A DNA stretch of 64,000 nt, from NCBI GenBank assembly GCA_016401345.1, contig JAEACG010000003.1, positions 310,001 to 374,000 on the forward strand, in the 5' to 3' direction. The DNA is from Fictibacillus nanhaiensis (lineage in GTDB: Bacteria > Bacillota > Bacilli > Bacillales > Fictibacillaceae). Made by a program: the position numbers and the translations under genes. Positions 52,175 through 59,994 of the stretch are shown here, in pieces (the first letter of the stretch is position 1; the number at the start of each line of letters is the position of its first letter). The notes beneath the pieces are model-generated. The model was not told the origin of the DNA and made no database searches. It saw only the letters and a program-made list of their open reading frames with translations.

Positions 52175-53362
52175 TTAAGCTTTAACGGCTTTTTTGTCTT
52201 TATCCTCGCTCTTTTTCTCTTTTGGCGCAGTTCTTTTTAAGTGATCAGAGATCAGCTTATAATAAGCGTTTGCCATCATCCAGATGCTTTCTTTTTCATC
52301 TTCAAAAAAGTCGATGTTGTAGCCATCCAGGTTATTGTTTAGCGTCTTAATATAATCTTTAAGTACGGCAGATCCTCCACCTACAAAATAGCAGATTTCA
52401 GTTTGCGAATTCTTTTGCCAAACGTTGCGAAGAAGACGGTATTGCTTTTTCGCTAGGTCTACTAAAATACGATCTGTAATGTCATGAACACTCGTACGGC
52501 TACCACGAACCATGATGTGGTTGCGGTTCGTCTTTTTCGTAATGATATCTACTACATCACGTCGGCTGTCTAATTCCACGCCATGCTTAGAGCGGATTTC
52601 TTCTCTAATTTGTTCTAGCGCTTCAGAAACACCAAGGTTAAAGCCTTGAGCTTTATCATCATCAACGTTTCTATTCTTGATAACTGCGATATCTGTAGAT
52701 AGACCGCCAATATCTTGAATAAGAATTGGTTTATCGATCAAATCTTTATTCGTAATGTTTAAATCGTTATCCATAACAAGGTTAATAAAAGCTGCGAAAC
52801 CTTCTGGATACACTTTAACTTCTTCAAACTTTAAGTTTACTTTAATTCCTTGGTATTTAGGCGTTACTAGGAATTCTACTTGGTGAACAGATCCTAATAG
52901 TTTTGAACGGTAACCCGCGTCCTTACCTTCTTTTACTTCGCGTAGAGGAAGGCCTGTCCCTAAAATATAACTTGTATCAATCACATTGTTGTTTTTCGTG
53001 AATGTTTTAGCATTATCTTCATTTACAGCATCAAGAGCTAATGCAGCGAAAAGCATGATCAATGTTTGATCTTCTTCTGATTTACTGCTTCCTGGATCTA
53101 ATTCAGTAGAATTATCGCTCTTAGCAGCAAGCTGACCAACACGATAAATCACATTGTTTTCTTTAAGGGCAGGGGAGTGAACTCGAATATGTATGCCTTC
53201 TAAAGGATCTTTGCTGTCTAACTCCTCAATCCCGATTACAGGACGATCCTCAATATCTCTAGCAATTACGTTAGGGATGTTTAATTCATGTTCTAATGTA
53301 CCGAAAATTCCTTTTAGTGAATCGTTACCTACATCAACTGCAGCAATTCTAGAATTACTCAT
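52175..53362 (-). CDS. parM: ParM/StbA family actin-like ATPase
   Basis: 395 residues. Actin-fold signatures: phosphate 1 AAVDVGNDSLKG (residue about 8), phosphate 2 IQDIGGLSTDIAVI (about 222) and adenosine motif YFVGGGSAVL (about 333). It should polymerise with ATP, pushing DNA bound through its partner. The C-terminal tail is Lys/Glu-rich. The ATG at 53362 follows AAAGGA; an in-frame ATG 24 bp earlier lacks a site. Upstream lies a dense iteron array, as in type II partition loci. Confidence 0.9.
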   Translation of the reverse strand: MSNSRIAAVDVGNDSLKGIFGTLEHELNIPNVIARDIEDRPVIGIEELDSKDPLEGIHIRVHSPALKENNVIYRVGQLAAKSDNSTELDPGSSKSEEDQTLIMLFAALALDAVNEDNAKTFTKNNNVIDTSYILGTGLPLREVKEGKDAGYRSKLLGSVHQVEFLVTPKYQGIKVNLKFEEVKVYPEGFAAFINLVMDNDLNITNKDLIDKPILIQDIGGLSTDIAVIKNRNVDDDKAQGFNLGVSEALEQIREEIRSKHGVELDSRRDVVDIITKKTNRNHIMVRGSRTSVHDITDRILVDLAKKQYRLLRNVWQKNSQTEICYFVGGGSAVLKDYIKTLNNNLDGYNIDFFEDEKESIWMMANAYYKLISDHLKRTAPKEKKSEDKDKKAVKA

Positions 53363-53466
53363 GGGCGTACATCCTTTCTTTTTCAAATCATTATTTTGTT
53401 TCTATATAAATAGATTAGAGGGTTATTTGAAATTAAACAATGCCTATTTTTCTTTTTAATACATTT

Positions 53467-53631
53467 GTAAACACGCAAACATTTTCTGTAAACTTGTAAA
53501 CATCTTTGCAAACAAATCACTTATACGAAACAAACCCTTACACACCAACATGTAAACAGTTTTGTAAACTTGTAAACAAACAAGCAAACATTTGCAAACG
53601 CATTTGCAAACTTGCAAACATTTTTGTTTGC
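53467..53631. repeat. Iteron array upstream of parM, candidate centromere
   Basis: G(C/T)AAAC occurs 12 times in direct orientation (53467, 53475, 53488, 53496, 53508, 53552, 53564, 53572, 53584, 53594, 53606, 53614) and once inverted (53626). Starts are mostly 8 and 12 bp apart in turn. The pair GYAAACTTGYAAAC recurs at 53488, 53564 and 53606. It lies between parM and the divergent beta-helix gene. Confidence 0.87.
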
Positions 53632-53752
53632 ATCCAAAATTAGGTTGTCAAAATGGCTCTTCCCTACTCCTCTTACATGCTGATTATTATATTTTAGATA
53701 GGGAAATCATGAATTATAATCTAATTATTTGAAGGCTGAGGTGATCGTTTAA

Positions 53753-55318
53753 ATGATTTCACTTGATAAACATCATGATCCACTCACTAATAAAAACTTG
53801 ATCGCACAATTGAGAAAAAAGTATGCTCGTACAGAATCTATTGATTTAAATACTTCAGAGAATCTATTCAAAGACTCATTAAAAGAATATAAGAAGCGTA
53901 ATAGAAATTCTTTTGAATGGTTCAAATATGCAACAAAAAGTATGGTAATAAAGAAAGTTCGCTACAAAGACGTCGAAACTACCGATTGGGATAAAGATGA
54001 ACAAGATCGTATTTATCCAAGGTGGATCTCGAAGTTAAATGGCCAGTACGAGATCCTTTATCGTTATATAAAAGAGGAAGTAAACGTAGCAGACTATGGA
54101 GCAGTTGGAGACGGAATAACAGATAATACGGAGGCTTTTAAGAAAGCAATCGGTAAAGGAAGAGTCATCGTACGTATCCCAGAAGGAAAATATGTAACAA
54201 AAGGCATTAAATTGCCTTCGTGGACGATTCTTATAGGGGAAGGAAAAGGAAAAACGATCCTCAAACTACATGATGATTGCCCTAAAGCAGAATGGCTGAT
54301 TACGAACAAGAATCATTTGAAAGGTAACCGAAACATAGCGGTAAAAGGGATGACGCTGGATTGGAACCTAGAACGGCTTGATCCTGAAGAAAAAACAAGT
54401 GCAGGGAACAATCGATCGAGCTGTTTAACCTTCGCAAACGTCACTTATGGCTGGATGTTTGACATAGAAGCTGTTAATCCAGGGCTACACGGGTTTGATG
54501 TGTCCTCTTCCCTATATACTTACCTTGGGGACGGGACTCGTTCAAGAGGAGGAAGTAAATACATCTGGTTAGACAATCTCAACGGTTATGGTTTTGGTGA
54601 TGATGGGATTACGACACACCATAGCGAATATATCTTTATCTCCAATTCCCATATGAGTGATCCGAGCGGCAGGTCTCATAGAAAAGGATTCTCCAACTCT
54701 AATGGCATTGAAATCGATGACGGTTCTCATAATGTTTGGCTTTTGAACAATTCAACAGCGCGTTGCTTTGGAGGTGTTGAGATTAAAGCACATCATAACG
54801 CTTCTGCTGCTACAAATGTACACATCTATGGTCATCTATCGGTGAACGATAACCGGTCCTACAATTTTCGTCATATCGGCCATCATAAGGATATAGATCC
54901 AGAATCGAAAACAGCTCATCATATCTCAGCTACTAATCTCTTTAGCATCGCTCCTATATATACAGAGCTCTACGAAGATTCAACACCTCGCAGCCTAGTG
55001 ATATCAGGATATAACCATGTCGTTATCAATGGTTTAACCGTACTCGGTGATCTCACATATAACTATGATGGACACCCGCTAATCGCCATTCAATATCGCG
55101 CTCGTAACGTAATCTTAAACGATGTTGTCGTAAAAGATTTTACAACCTCTGGACCTGCAGTAAAAGTATACGGAGGACCGCATCGTGCCAATGATATAAC
55201 ACTAAAAAGCATTCGTTGCGACCATCATTTTGTAAAAGCGATAGATATTGCTTCAGACATCGAGGAAGCTGTAACTGAAGAGATTGTAATTGAAAAAGAG
55301 ACATCTAGCACTACTTAG
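53753..55318 (+). CDS. Pectate-lyase-superfamily beta-helix protein, tail-spike-like
   Basis: 521 residues. Residues 1-110 are a polar, helical, Lys-rich head. VNVADYGAVGDGITDNTEAF (about 112) opens a Pectate_lyase_3 right-handed beta-helix that runs to about 500. The DD pair in GFGDDGITTHH and later EIDDGSHN may be catalytic. It has no signal peptide or anchor, unlike secreted pectinases; phage tail spikes and pre-neck appendages share this start motif. GAGGTG precedes the ATG. Divergent from parM across the iterons. Polysaccharide target unknown. Confidence 0.82.
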   Translation: MISLDKHHDPLTNKNLIAQLRKKYARTESIDLNTSENLFKDSLKEYKKRNRNSFEWFKYATKSMVIKKVRYKDVETTDWDKDEQDRIYPRWISKLNGQYEILYRYIKEEVNVADYGAVGDGITDNTEAFKKAIGKGRVIVRIPEGKYVTKGIKLPSWTILIGEGKGKTILKLHDDCPKAEWLITNKNHLKGNRNIAVKGMTLDWNLERLDPEEKTSAGNNRSSCLTFANVTYGWMFDIEAVNPGLHGFDVSSSLYTYLGDGTRSRGGSKYIWLDNLNGYGFGDDGITTHHSEYIFISNSHMSDPSGRSHRKGFSNSNGIEIDDGSHNVWLLNNSTARCFGGVEIKAHHNASAATNVHIYGHLSVNDNRSYNFRHIGHHKDIDPESKTAHHISATNLFSIAPIYTELYEDSTPRSLVISGYNHVVINGLTVLGDLTYNYDGHPLIAIQYRARNVILNDVVVKDFTTSGPAVKVYGGPHRANDITLKSIRCDHHFVKAIDIASDIEEAVTEEIVIEKETSSTT

Positions 55319-55330
55319 ATGTCTCTTTCC
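55297..55330. terminator. Terminator overlapping the beta-helix gene stop
   Basis: AGAGACATCTA / AGATGTCTCTTT hairpin with T-rich tail, next to the convergent GNAT gene. Confidence 0.8.
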
Positions 55331-55335
55331 CTTTG

Positions 55336-55875
55336 TTATAGGACTCTTTCAAGTTGAATATCTAATGGTTCTCTTTTGAAAATACGCTCATTCACTTCTT
55401 CTGCCGGTGAACACCCTACAGCGCGATAAAACGATTGTGATTCAATAGACGGATGCGCTGCAATATAGAGTTTCTTACCACCTAGCCTCTTTGCTTCATG
55501 ACAGCATAAAGCAAAAAGCTTTCTCCCTATCCCCGTACCCCGTATTTCTTTTGAGACATGTAGGTATGGAAGCTCTACATATTGCGCATCTGAACCAAAG
55601 CGTTCACTTTCAACATTCGCAAAGCCCACTAACTGCTTCTCTAGCCATGCTGCTGCAACTACTCCCCCGCTGCTTACACATTTTCTTAACTCCTGAATGA
55701 TCTGTACCTTTCTTTCGTGAGACCAGTCATCAATAAAATAATCATCCTTCACTTTATAGGCTTTACCCTCTACATACCAAACCTGCTTTGTTTCCTGATA
55801 TCGATTGAATCCATTTAGGAAATCCTCGGTTAGTTCGATTAGGCTTACTATTCTACACGTTACAAGATTCTTCAT
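55336..55875 (-). CDS. GNAT family N-acetyltransferase
   Basis: 179 residues. Acetyl-CoA loop VSKEIRGTGIGRKLFALCC (about 103-121), then IESQSFYRAVGCSPAEE. The N-terminal 60 residues are family-variable. It lies 13 bp downstream of the mutS2-like gene on the same strand and may share its attenuated transcript. Substrate unknown. Confidence 0.87.
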   Translation of the reverse strand: MKNLVTCRIVSLIELTEDFLNGFNRYQETKQVWYVEGKAYKVKDDYFIDDWSHERKVQIIQELRKCVSSGGVVAAAWLEKQLVGFANVESERFGSDAQYVELPYLHVSKEIRGTGIGRKLFALCCHEAKRLGGKKLYIAAHPSIESQSFYRAVGCSPAEEVNERIFKREPLDIQLERVL

Positions 55876-55888
55876 TTAGCTCCCTCAC

Positions 55889-57841
55889 TTAATGATCATC
55901 CCTTTTAATAGAAAGGCCTTCAACATGACGCTTTTTCATAGCGTTATTCTTTTTTCTATTTTCCTTTGACTCAAAAACGATGTCCATATCATAATTGTCT
56001 GGATACAGCATTTTGCTCTCAATATGGAGTTTAAGGCGCTTTTTATGAATGATATGTTTACTTTCTCCGACTAAAACACCTAGTTCACCTTGATCATTCT
56101 CTAATTTGTACACAATTCCTGCAGCTTTAAGACTTGAAACAAACACGCGATCACCGATATGAAAAACGTCCTCAGGATGCACTGTGTTTTTTTGTATATT
56201 TACATGCTGTTTTTTAACATTTGCTTTTGCCTTTTCTCTCAAACTAGCTAGCTCTCCATATTGTGCTGTGGAAAACTTAACATCTCTATCTTTGTCCACA
56301 TGTGGATAACTATTATTTTGGGTCACCTGTTGTGCACGGTGGATAATTTCATCGTCCATCCCCAACTTCTTTGCGATCGAGAAGGCCTGACTCTTCCCTG
56401 CTTTACCTATAATTAAAGAATACGTAGGCTGAAGCGTTTCAAGATTAAATTCCATCGATCCATTTTCAAATCCAGGTGTAACGGCAGCAAATTCTTTTAT
56501 TTCACTATAATGAGTGGTGGCTAAGATCATACTTCCTTTGCTGTACAATCTTTCAAGGATAGCAACGGCAAGCCCCATTCCTTCAGAAGGATCCGTTCCA
56601 GCACCTAGTTCATCTAAGATGACTAGATCCTGTGGTCCTGCATCTTTTAAAATAGAGATGATCGTCGTCATATGGGAAGAAAATGTACTTAATGATTGTT
56701 CAATACTTTGCCCGTCCCCAATATCAACAAAAACGTCTCTGAATACGGCAAATTCACTATCTTCATCAACAGGTACATGAAGCCCGGTTTGAACCATTAA
56801 GGTTAATAAACCTACTGTTTTAATGGCTACCGTTTTTCCTCCTGTATTAGGACCTGTGATCACCAGTGATTGATAACTTTTTCCTAAATTAAAATGTAAT
56901 GGAACGCATTTTTCACCGATTAACGGATGTTTGCCGTTTATGATACTTATCACGTTTTCTTGGTTCAACTGAACTCCATTAGCATCTAATGTCCTGCTGT
57001 ACTTCGCTTTTGCAAAAATAAAATCGTAATGAATCATCGCTTCAATCGTAATGTGCAATTCTCTCTCATACCCCGCTACCATACCTGTGAGCACGCCTAG
57101 AATCATAGACATCTCAATCTCTTCTTCTGCTCTAAGCATACTGATTTCGGTTTGAAGTTTTCGGATATCATGAGGCTCTATAAATACTGTAGCCCCGCTA
57201 GAAGAACTATCCAGCACTTGGCCGTCAATATTCCGCTTGTACTTACTCTTAACCGGAATGACATAACGACCATCTCTCATGGAAACGATCTGATCTTGTA
57301 ACATATCACGATAAGCAGAGGACTTCATCATGTTATCGAGCCTCGACTTAATTCTTTCTTCGACAACAACAATCTTTTTTCTAACTTTTAATAAAGCTTT
57401 GCTAGCATGGTCATCGACTCCACCGTTACGAATACAGCGATAGATCTCCTCTTTTAAATCACTTAGGTCAAACATCGAGTACGCATAAGAAGATACGCTT
57501 GGTCCTACAGAAGTTTTGTCTCTCATGAATCGCTGCATTCGGCTCACGTTTTCTAAAAGTCCAAAAATTAATGTGAGCTGTTCAGGGGTTAGGTTCAATC
57601 CTTTCTTTGGTATCTCTAGAACTTGCTCCAAACCGTTGAGATTAGCGATAGGAACACTGGCACTCTTCTCTAAAATACGTTTTGCCTCTGTCGTATCGAG
57701 CATCCATGATTGAATCACAGACAGGTTTGAAGAAGGTTGGAGCTTTTCTATTTGTTCTTTAGTAGCTCTATTTAATGCAAAAGACGCAAATTGTTCTTTA
57801 ATTTTGTTATATTCGAGCATGTTTATGGTTTGTGTATTCAA
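55889..57841 (-). CDS. MutS2 paralogue lacking the Smr nuclease domain
   Basis: 650 residues against about 785 for MutS2. The N-terminal lever/clamp region (MLEYNKIKEQFASFALNRAT; AYRDMLQDQIVSMRDGRYVIPVK) leads to the ATPase: Walker A GPNTGGKT at 330-337, Walker B VILDELGAGTDPSEG, and TTHYSEIK. A coiled coil and a KOW-like domain (FHIGDRVFVSSLKAAGIVYK) follow; the Smr domain is absent. B. subtilis MutS2 is reported to act on collided ribosomes, where the KOW part binds. The start is TTG, 8 nt after GGAGG. Expression appears controlled by an attenuator. Confidence 0.88.
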   Translation of the reverse strand: MNTQTINMLEYNKIKEQFASFALNRATKEQIEKLQPSSNLSVIQSWMLDTTEAKRILEKSASVPIANLNGLEQVLEIPKKGLNLTPEQLTLIFGLLENVSRMQRFMRDKTSVGPSVSSYAYSMFDLSDLKEEIYRCIRNGGVDDHASKALLKVRKKIVVVEERIKSRLDNMMKSSAYRDMLQDQIVSMRDGRYVIPVKSKYKRNIDGQVLDSSSSGATVFIEPHDIRKLQTEISMLRAEEEIEMSMILGVLTGMVAGYERELHITIEAMIHYDFIFAKAKYSRTLDANGVQLNQENVISIINGKHPLIGEKCVPLHFNLGKSYQSLVITGPNTGGKTVAIKTVGLLTLMVQTGLHVPVDEDSEFAVFRDVFVDIGDGQSIEQSLSTFSSHMTTIISILKDAGPQDLVILDELGAGTDPSEGMGLAVAILERLYSKGSMILATTHYSEIKEFAAVTPGFENGSMEFNLETLQPTYSLIIGKAGKSQAFSIAKKLGMDDEIIHRAQQVTQNNSYPHVDKDRDVKFSTAQYGELASLREKAKANVKKQHVNIQKNTVHPEDVFHIGDRVFVSSLKAAGIVYKLENDQGELGVLVGESKHIIHKKRLKLHIESKMLYPDNYDMDIVFESKENRKKNNAMKKRHVEGLSIKRDDH

Positions 57842-57937
57842 TGGATCTACCTCCAAAATTTTTAATAGCAAAAACAAGTTACTTTATAAGTCTGTTTGTT
57901 ATCCCCTCCTCTTAACAGAGGCCAGGAAACGTGCCAA

Positions 57938-57972
57938 TAAAAAAAGACAGAAATGAACATGTCATTTCTGCC
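57938..57972 (-). terminator. Second attenuator hairpin in the mutS2-like leader
   Basis: CAGAAATGA / TCATTTCTG on the minus strand followed by TCTTTTTTT; about 100 nt before the start codon. Confidence 0.82.
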
Positions 57973-58003
57973 TCATAGATAGACTTCACCCTAAAAAATG
58001 CAT

Positions 58004-58032
58004 AAAAAAATCGGCTCATAAGAAGAGTCCGC
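58004..58032 (-). terminator. First attenuator hairpin in the mutS2-like leader
   Basis: CGG(A)CTC / GAGCCG on the minus strand followed by ATTTTTTTATG; its loop TTCTTA can instead pair with TAAGAA in the upstream released segment. Confidence 0.65.
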
Positions 58033-58073
58033 AGCATCAAGGGGTTGAGTATGATGGCTTGTATCTGACCGCT

Positions 58074-58177
58074 GTTCTTAACTATTGGTGGCAAACAAAA
58101 GACATAGCAAATAAACCGGACAAGCCGTTTCATTTTTTCTTTTGTAGACCGATATCCAAATTGTTTTAGTTAAGAAC
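58074..58177 (-). promoter_or_regulatory. Long-range 11-nt pairing in the mutS2-like leader
   Basis: GTTCTTAACTA (58167-58177) and TAGTTAAGAAC (58074-58084) are perfectly complementary. The first overlaps the last codons and stop of the upstream ORF, so a stalled ribosome would free the second. Confidence 0.75.
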
Positions 58178-58195
58178 GACAACGCTCACAAACAC
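58166..58195 (-). CDS. Leader peptide ORF (9 codons) of the mutS2-like gene
   Basis: GTG start, encoding M-F-V-S-V-V-V-L-N, then TAA. GGAAGGG (58201-58207) is an excellent ribosome site 5 nt upstream, and the promoter lies just before it. Its 3' end is part of an 11-nt stem. Size, place and hydrophobic content match regulatory leader peptides of ribosome-targeting antibiotic responses. Confidence 0.68.
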   Translation of the reverse strand: MFVSVVVLN

Positions 58196-58221
58196 ACCAT
58201 CCCTTCCATTGAATTACCAAT

Positions 58222-58250
58222 ATCATATGTAATTGTTTTACAGTTGTCAA
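58222..58250 (-). promoter_or_regulatory. Strong SigA promoter of the mutS2-like leader
   Basis: -35 TTGACA (58245-58250, perfect), 17-bp spacer, -10 TATGAT (58222-58227) on the minus strand. Expected start near 58215, giving a leader of about 370 nt. Confidence 0.82.
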
Positions 58251-58254
58251 CTAA

Positions 58255-58292
58255 ATAAAAAGAGACCGGTTGAAAAAACCGGTCTCTTTTTA
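58255..58292. terminator. Bidirectional terminator downstream of rlmN
   Basis: AAAGAGACCGGTT / AACCGGTCTCTTT hairpin with T tails on both sides. It insulates the mutS2-like promoter from rlmN. Confidence 0.9.
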
Positions 58293-58330
58293 TTAGGCTG
58301 TTTTCGAATTCAATGCTGCTTATGAAAATA

Positions 58331-58432
58331 TAATTGGACAGATTATTGGCTGAAATGGACAGATTACGGTGCAGATTGGACAGATTATGTGGCCAATCGG
58401 ACAGATTAATCTACGAATCAGACAGATTACCG
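58331..58432 (-). repeat. 21-bp periodic array, family 1 (CTGTCC), locus 2
   Basis: GGACAG (CTGTCC on the minus strand) at 58336, 58357, 58378, 58399 and, as AGACAG, 58420: exactly 21 bp apart. It is the reverse of the 30122-30243 array and lies downstream of rlmN. The remaining bases to 58591 hold nothing I can name apart from two loosely similar stretches near 58505 and 58565. Confidence 0.88.
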
Positions 58433-58591
58433 TCACCATCAACAAAACTACCTCTACACAGGGGCAGTTTTAAACCGTAGACAGGCATGTGGGTAGCGCG
58501 CAAACACCTCAAAGTGTGCTTACTGTCGACTTTTTAGAAAATACTGTCCACTTCCATTCACCACGCACTTTAAGGAGTAAGCAGTCTTCCA

Positions 58592-59671
58592 TTACGACGT
58601 AATCGATCGATCTTTATCCTTCTTGATCTGTTTACTTCTCAACTGACCGCAAGCTGCATCGATATCTGTACCGTGCTCTTGACGAATCTTACAGTTGATT
58701 CCGTTCTTCTTGAGCGTATCGTAAAACGCGAGAACCGATTCTTGGTCACTTCGCTGATACTGGCTGTGTTCATCAACTGGGTTATAAGGGATCAAATTGA
58801 TATACGTTTTTTTCTTTTTATCTTGGAAAAGTGCTGCGAGTTCCACGGCTTCTTCTACATGATCATTTACATCTTTTAATAAAATATATTCTATTGTAAT
58901 CCTGCGATTTGTTTTCTCGATATAATAGTTGATCGCATCCATCAGCTTTTCAACAGGAAAGGCTCGGTTGATCTTCATAATTTTCGTACGCAGTTCATTG
59001 TTCGGTGCGTGAAGGGATAATGCGAGATTTACGGGAATGTTCACATCTGCAAACTCGTACATTTTATTTACGATACCGCTCGTAGACACTGTAATATGTC
59101 TCGATCCAATCGCTAGACCTTTTTGGTCGATCATAATTTTAAGAAAATCAATCATGTTCTCGAAGTTATCAAAAGGCTCACCGATTCCCATTACAACGAT
59201 ATGACTTACCTTTTCTCCTTCACCTGCAGCGTCCAAATGATGCTGCACGTTCATGATTTGCTCAACGATTTCCCCACTTGATAGATCTCGTGTTTTGGTT
59301 AACAAACCACTTGCGCAAAAACTGCAGCCGATGTTGCAACCGACTTGAGTCGTTACACATACCGATAAACCGTATTTGTGTCTCATCAGTACGGTTTCGA
59401 TCAGGTTGCCATCATTTAATTTAAAGAGAAATTTCACCGTTCCATCTGAAGCTTCCTGCTTAACATGCTCCTGAAGCGTTTGAATGGTAAAATTTTCGGT
59501 TAATAATTCAATACAGTCAGCTTTAATATCGATCATTTCCGAAAAAGTGGTTACACGCTCTCTATATAAATAGTTCCATACTTGTGAAGCGCGATATGGT
59601 TTATATCCATGTTGCCCGAGCCATTCAGTTAGTTGTTCTATCGTTAATCCATAAATCGAATTTTTGTTCAT
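58592..59671 (-). CDS. rlmN: 23S rRNA A2503 / tRNA A37 C2-methyltransferase RlmN
   Basis: 359 residues, radical SAM. The cluster Cys are C112, C116 and C119 in [12 protein letters not shown]; the methyl-carrying C341 is in [11 protein letters not shown] near the end; the SAM motif is [11 protein letters not shown]. It makes 2-methyladenosine at the peptidyl-transferase centre. The chromosomal rlmN of bacilli usually lies in a rsmB-prpC-prkC cluster, so this solitary gene may be a second copy; Cfr-type C8 activity cannot be excluded from motifs alone, but RlmN is favoured. AGAGG site before the ATG. Confidence 0.88.
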   Translation of the reverse strand: MNKNSIYGLTIEQLTEWLGQHGYKPYRASQVWNYLYRERVTTFSEMIDIKADCIELLTENFTIQTLQEHVKQEASDGTVKFLFKLNDGNLIETVLMRHKYGLSVCVTTQVGCNIGCSFCASGLLTKTRDLSSGEIVEQIMNVQHHLDAAGEGEKVSHIVVMGIGEPFDNFENMIDFLKIMIDQKGLAIGSRHITVSTSGIVNKMYEFADVNIPVNLALSLHAPNNELRTKIMKINRAFPVEKLMDAINYYIEKTNRRITIEYILLKDVNDHVEEAVELAALFQDKKKKTYINLIPYNPVDEHSQYQRSDQESVLAFYDTLKKNGINCKIRQEHGTDIDAACGQLRSKQIKKDKDRSITS

Positions 59672-59788
59672 GTAAATAGACCTCTTTTCACTACCTGTAA
59701 ACTTATTCTTCTATAGTACTAAAAATTTCACTATGTACACAATGCTTGAACCTCTTTCCCAACACCTTACAATTTTTTTATTTTTTTG

Positions 59789-59966
59789 AGCATACTACGT
59801 AAGTAAATTTCCGCACTACTTTTATACACTTTTTATACCCTATTTATGCATAGATATAAGCCATTATGCCCATATAGGGTGTAATTTCCATTTACGTATG
59901 CATAAGAACCTGTAATAATAGATAAGCCGAAAACTTTTGACAATAATAAATATTTCAAAGTATTAT
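59789..59966 (+). promoter_or_regulatory. Promoter and possible operators of the peptide transporter gene
   Basis: -35 TTGACA (59937-59942), 18-bp spacer, -10 TATTAT (59961-59966). Upstream, ACCCTAT and ATAGGGT (about 59837 and 59874) form an inverted repeat around a TATGC-rich core, and CGTAAGTAAAT / ATTTACG flank it. Regulator unknown. This describes most of the 323-bp gap 59672-59994. Confidence 0.65.
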
Positions 59967-59994
59967 ATTTAATGTACTAAGAGGAGGTTGTCAT

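Noticed and set aside
51573-53362. The whole window as a plasmid or megaplasmid because of parM
   Set aside because: glyQS, proC, ade, rlmN and the lia operon around it are chromosomal genes; no rep gene seen.
53467-53631. Plasmid replication origin (oriV iterons)
   Set aside because: No replication initiator gene nearby; the array is directly upstream of parM, so a partition site is the simpler reading.
57912-58133. A 73-codon minus-strand frame in the mutS2-like leader
   Set aside because: Weak ribosome site, and it spans both attenuator hairpins. The 9-codon ORF further upstream explains the layout better, though an additional shorter leader ORF inside (ending RFFYAFFRVKSIYEAE region) cannot be excluded.
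58140-58260. Transcriptional coupling of rlmN with the mutS2-like gene
   Set aside because: A strong terminator at 58255-58292 and a separate consensus promoter lie between them.
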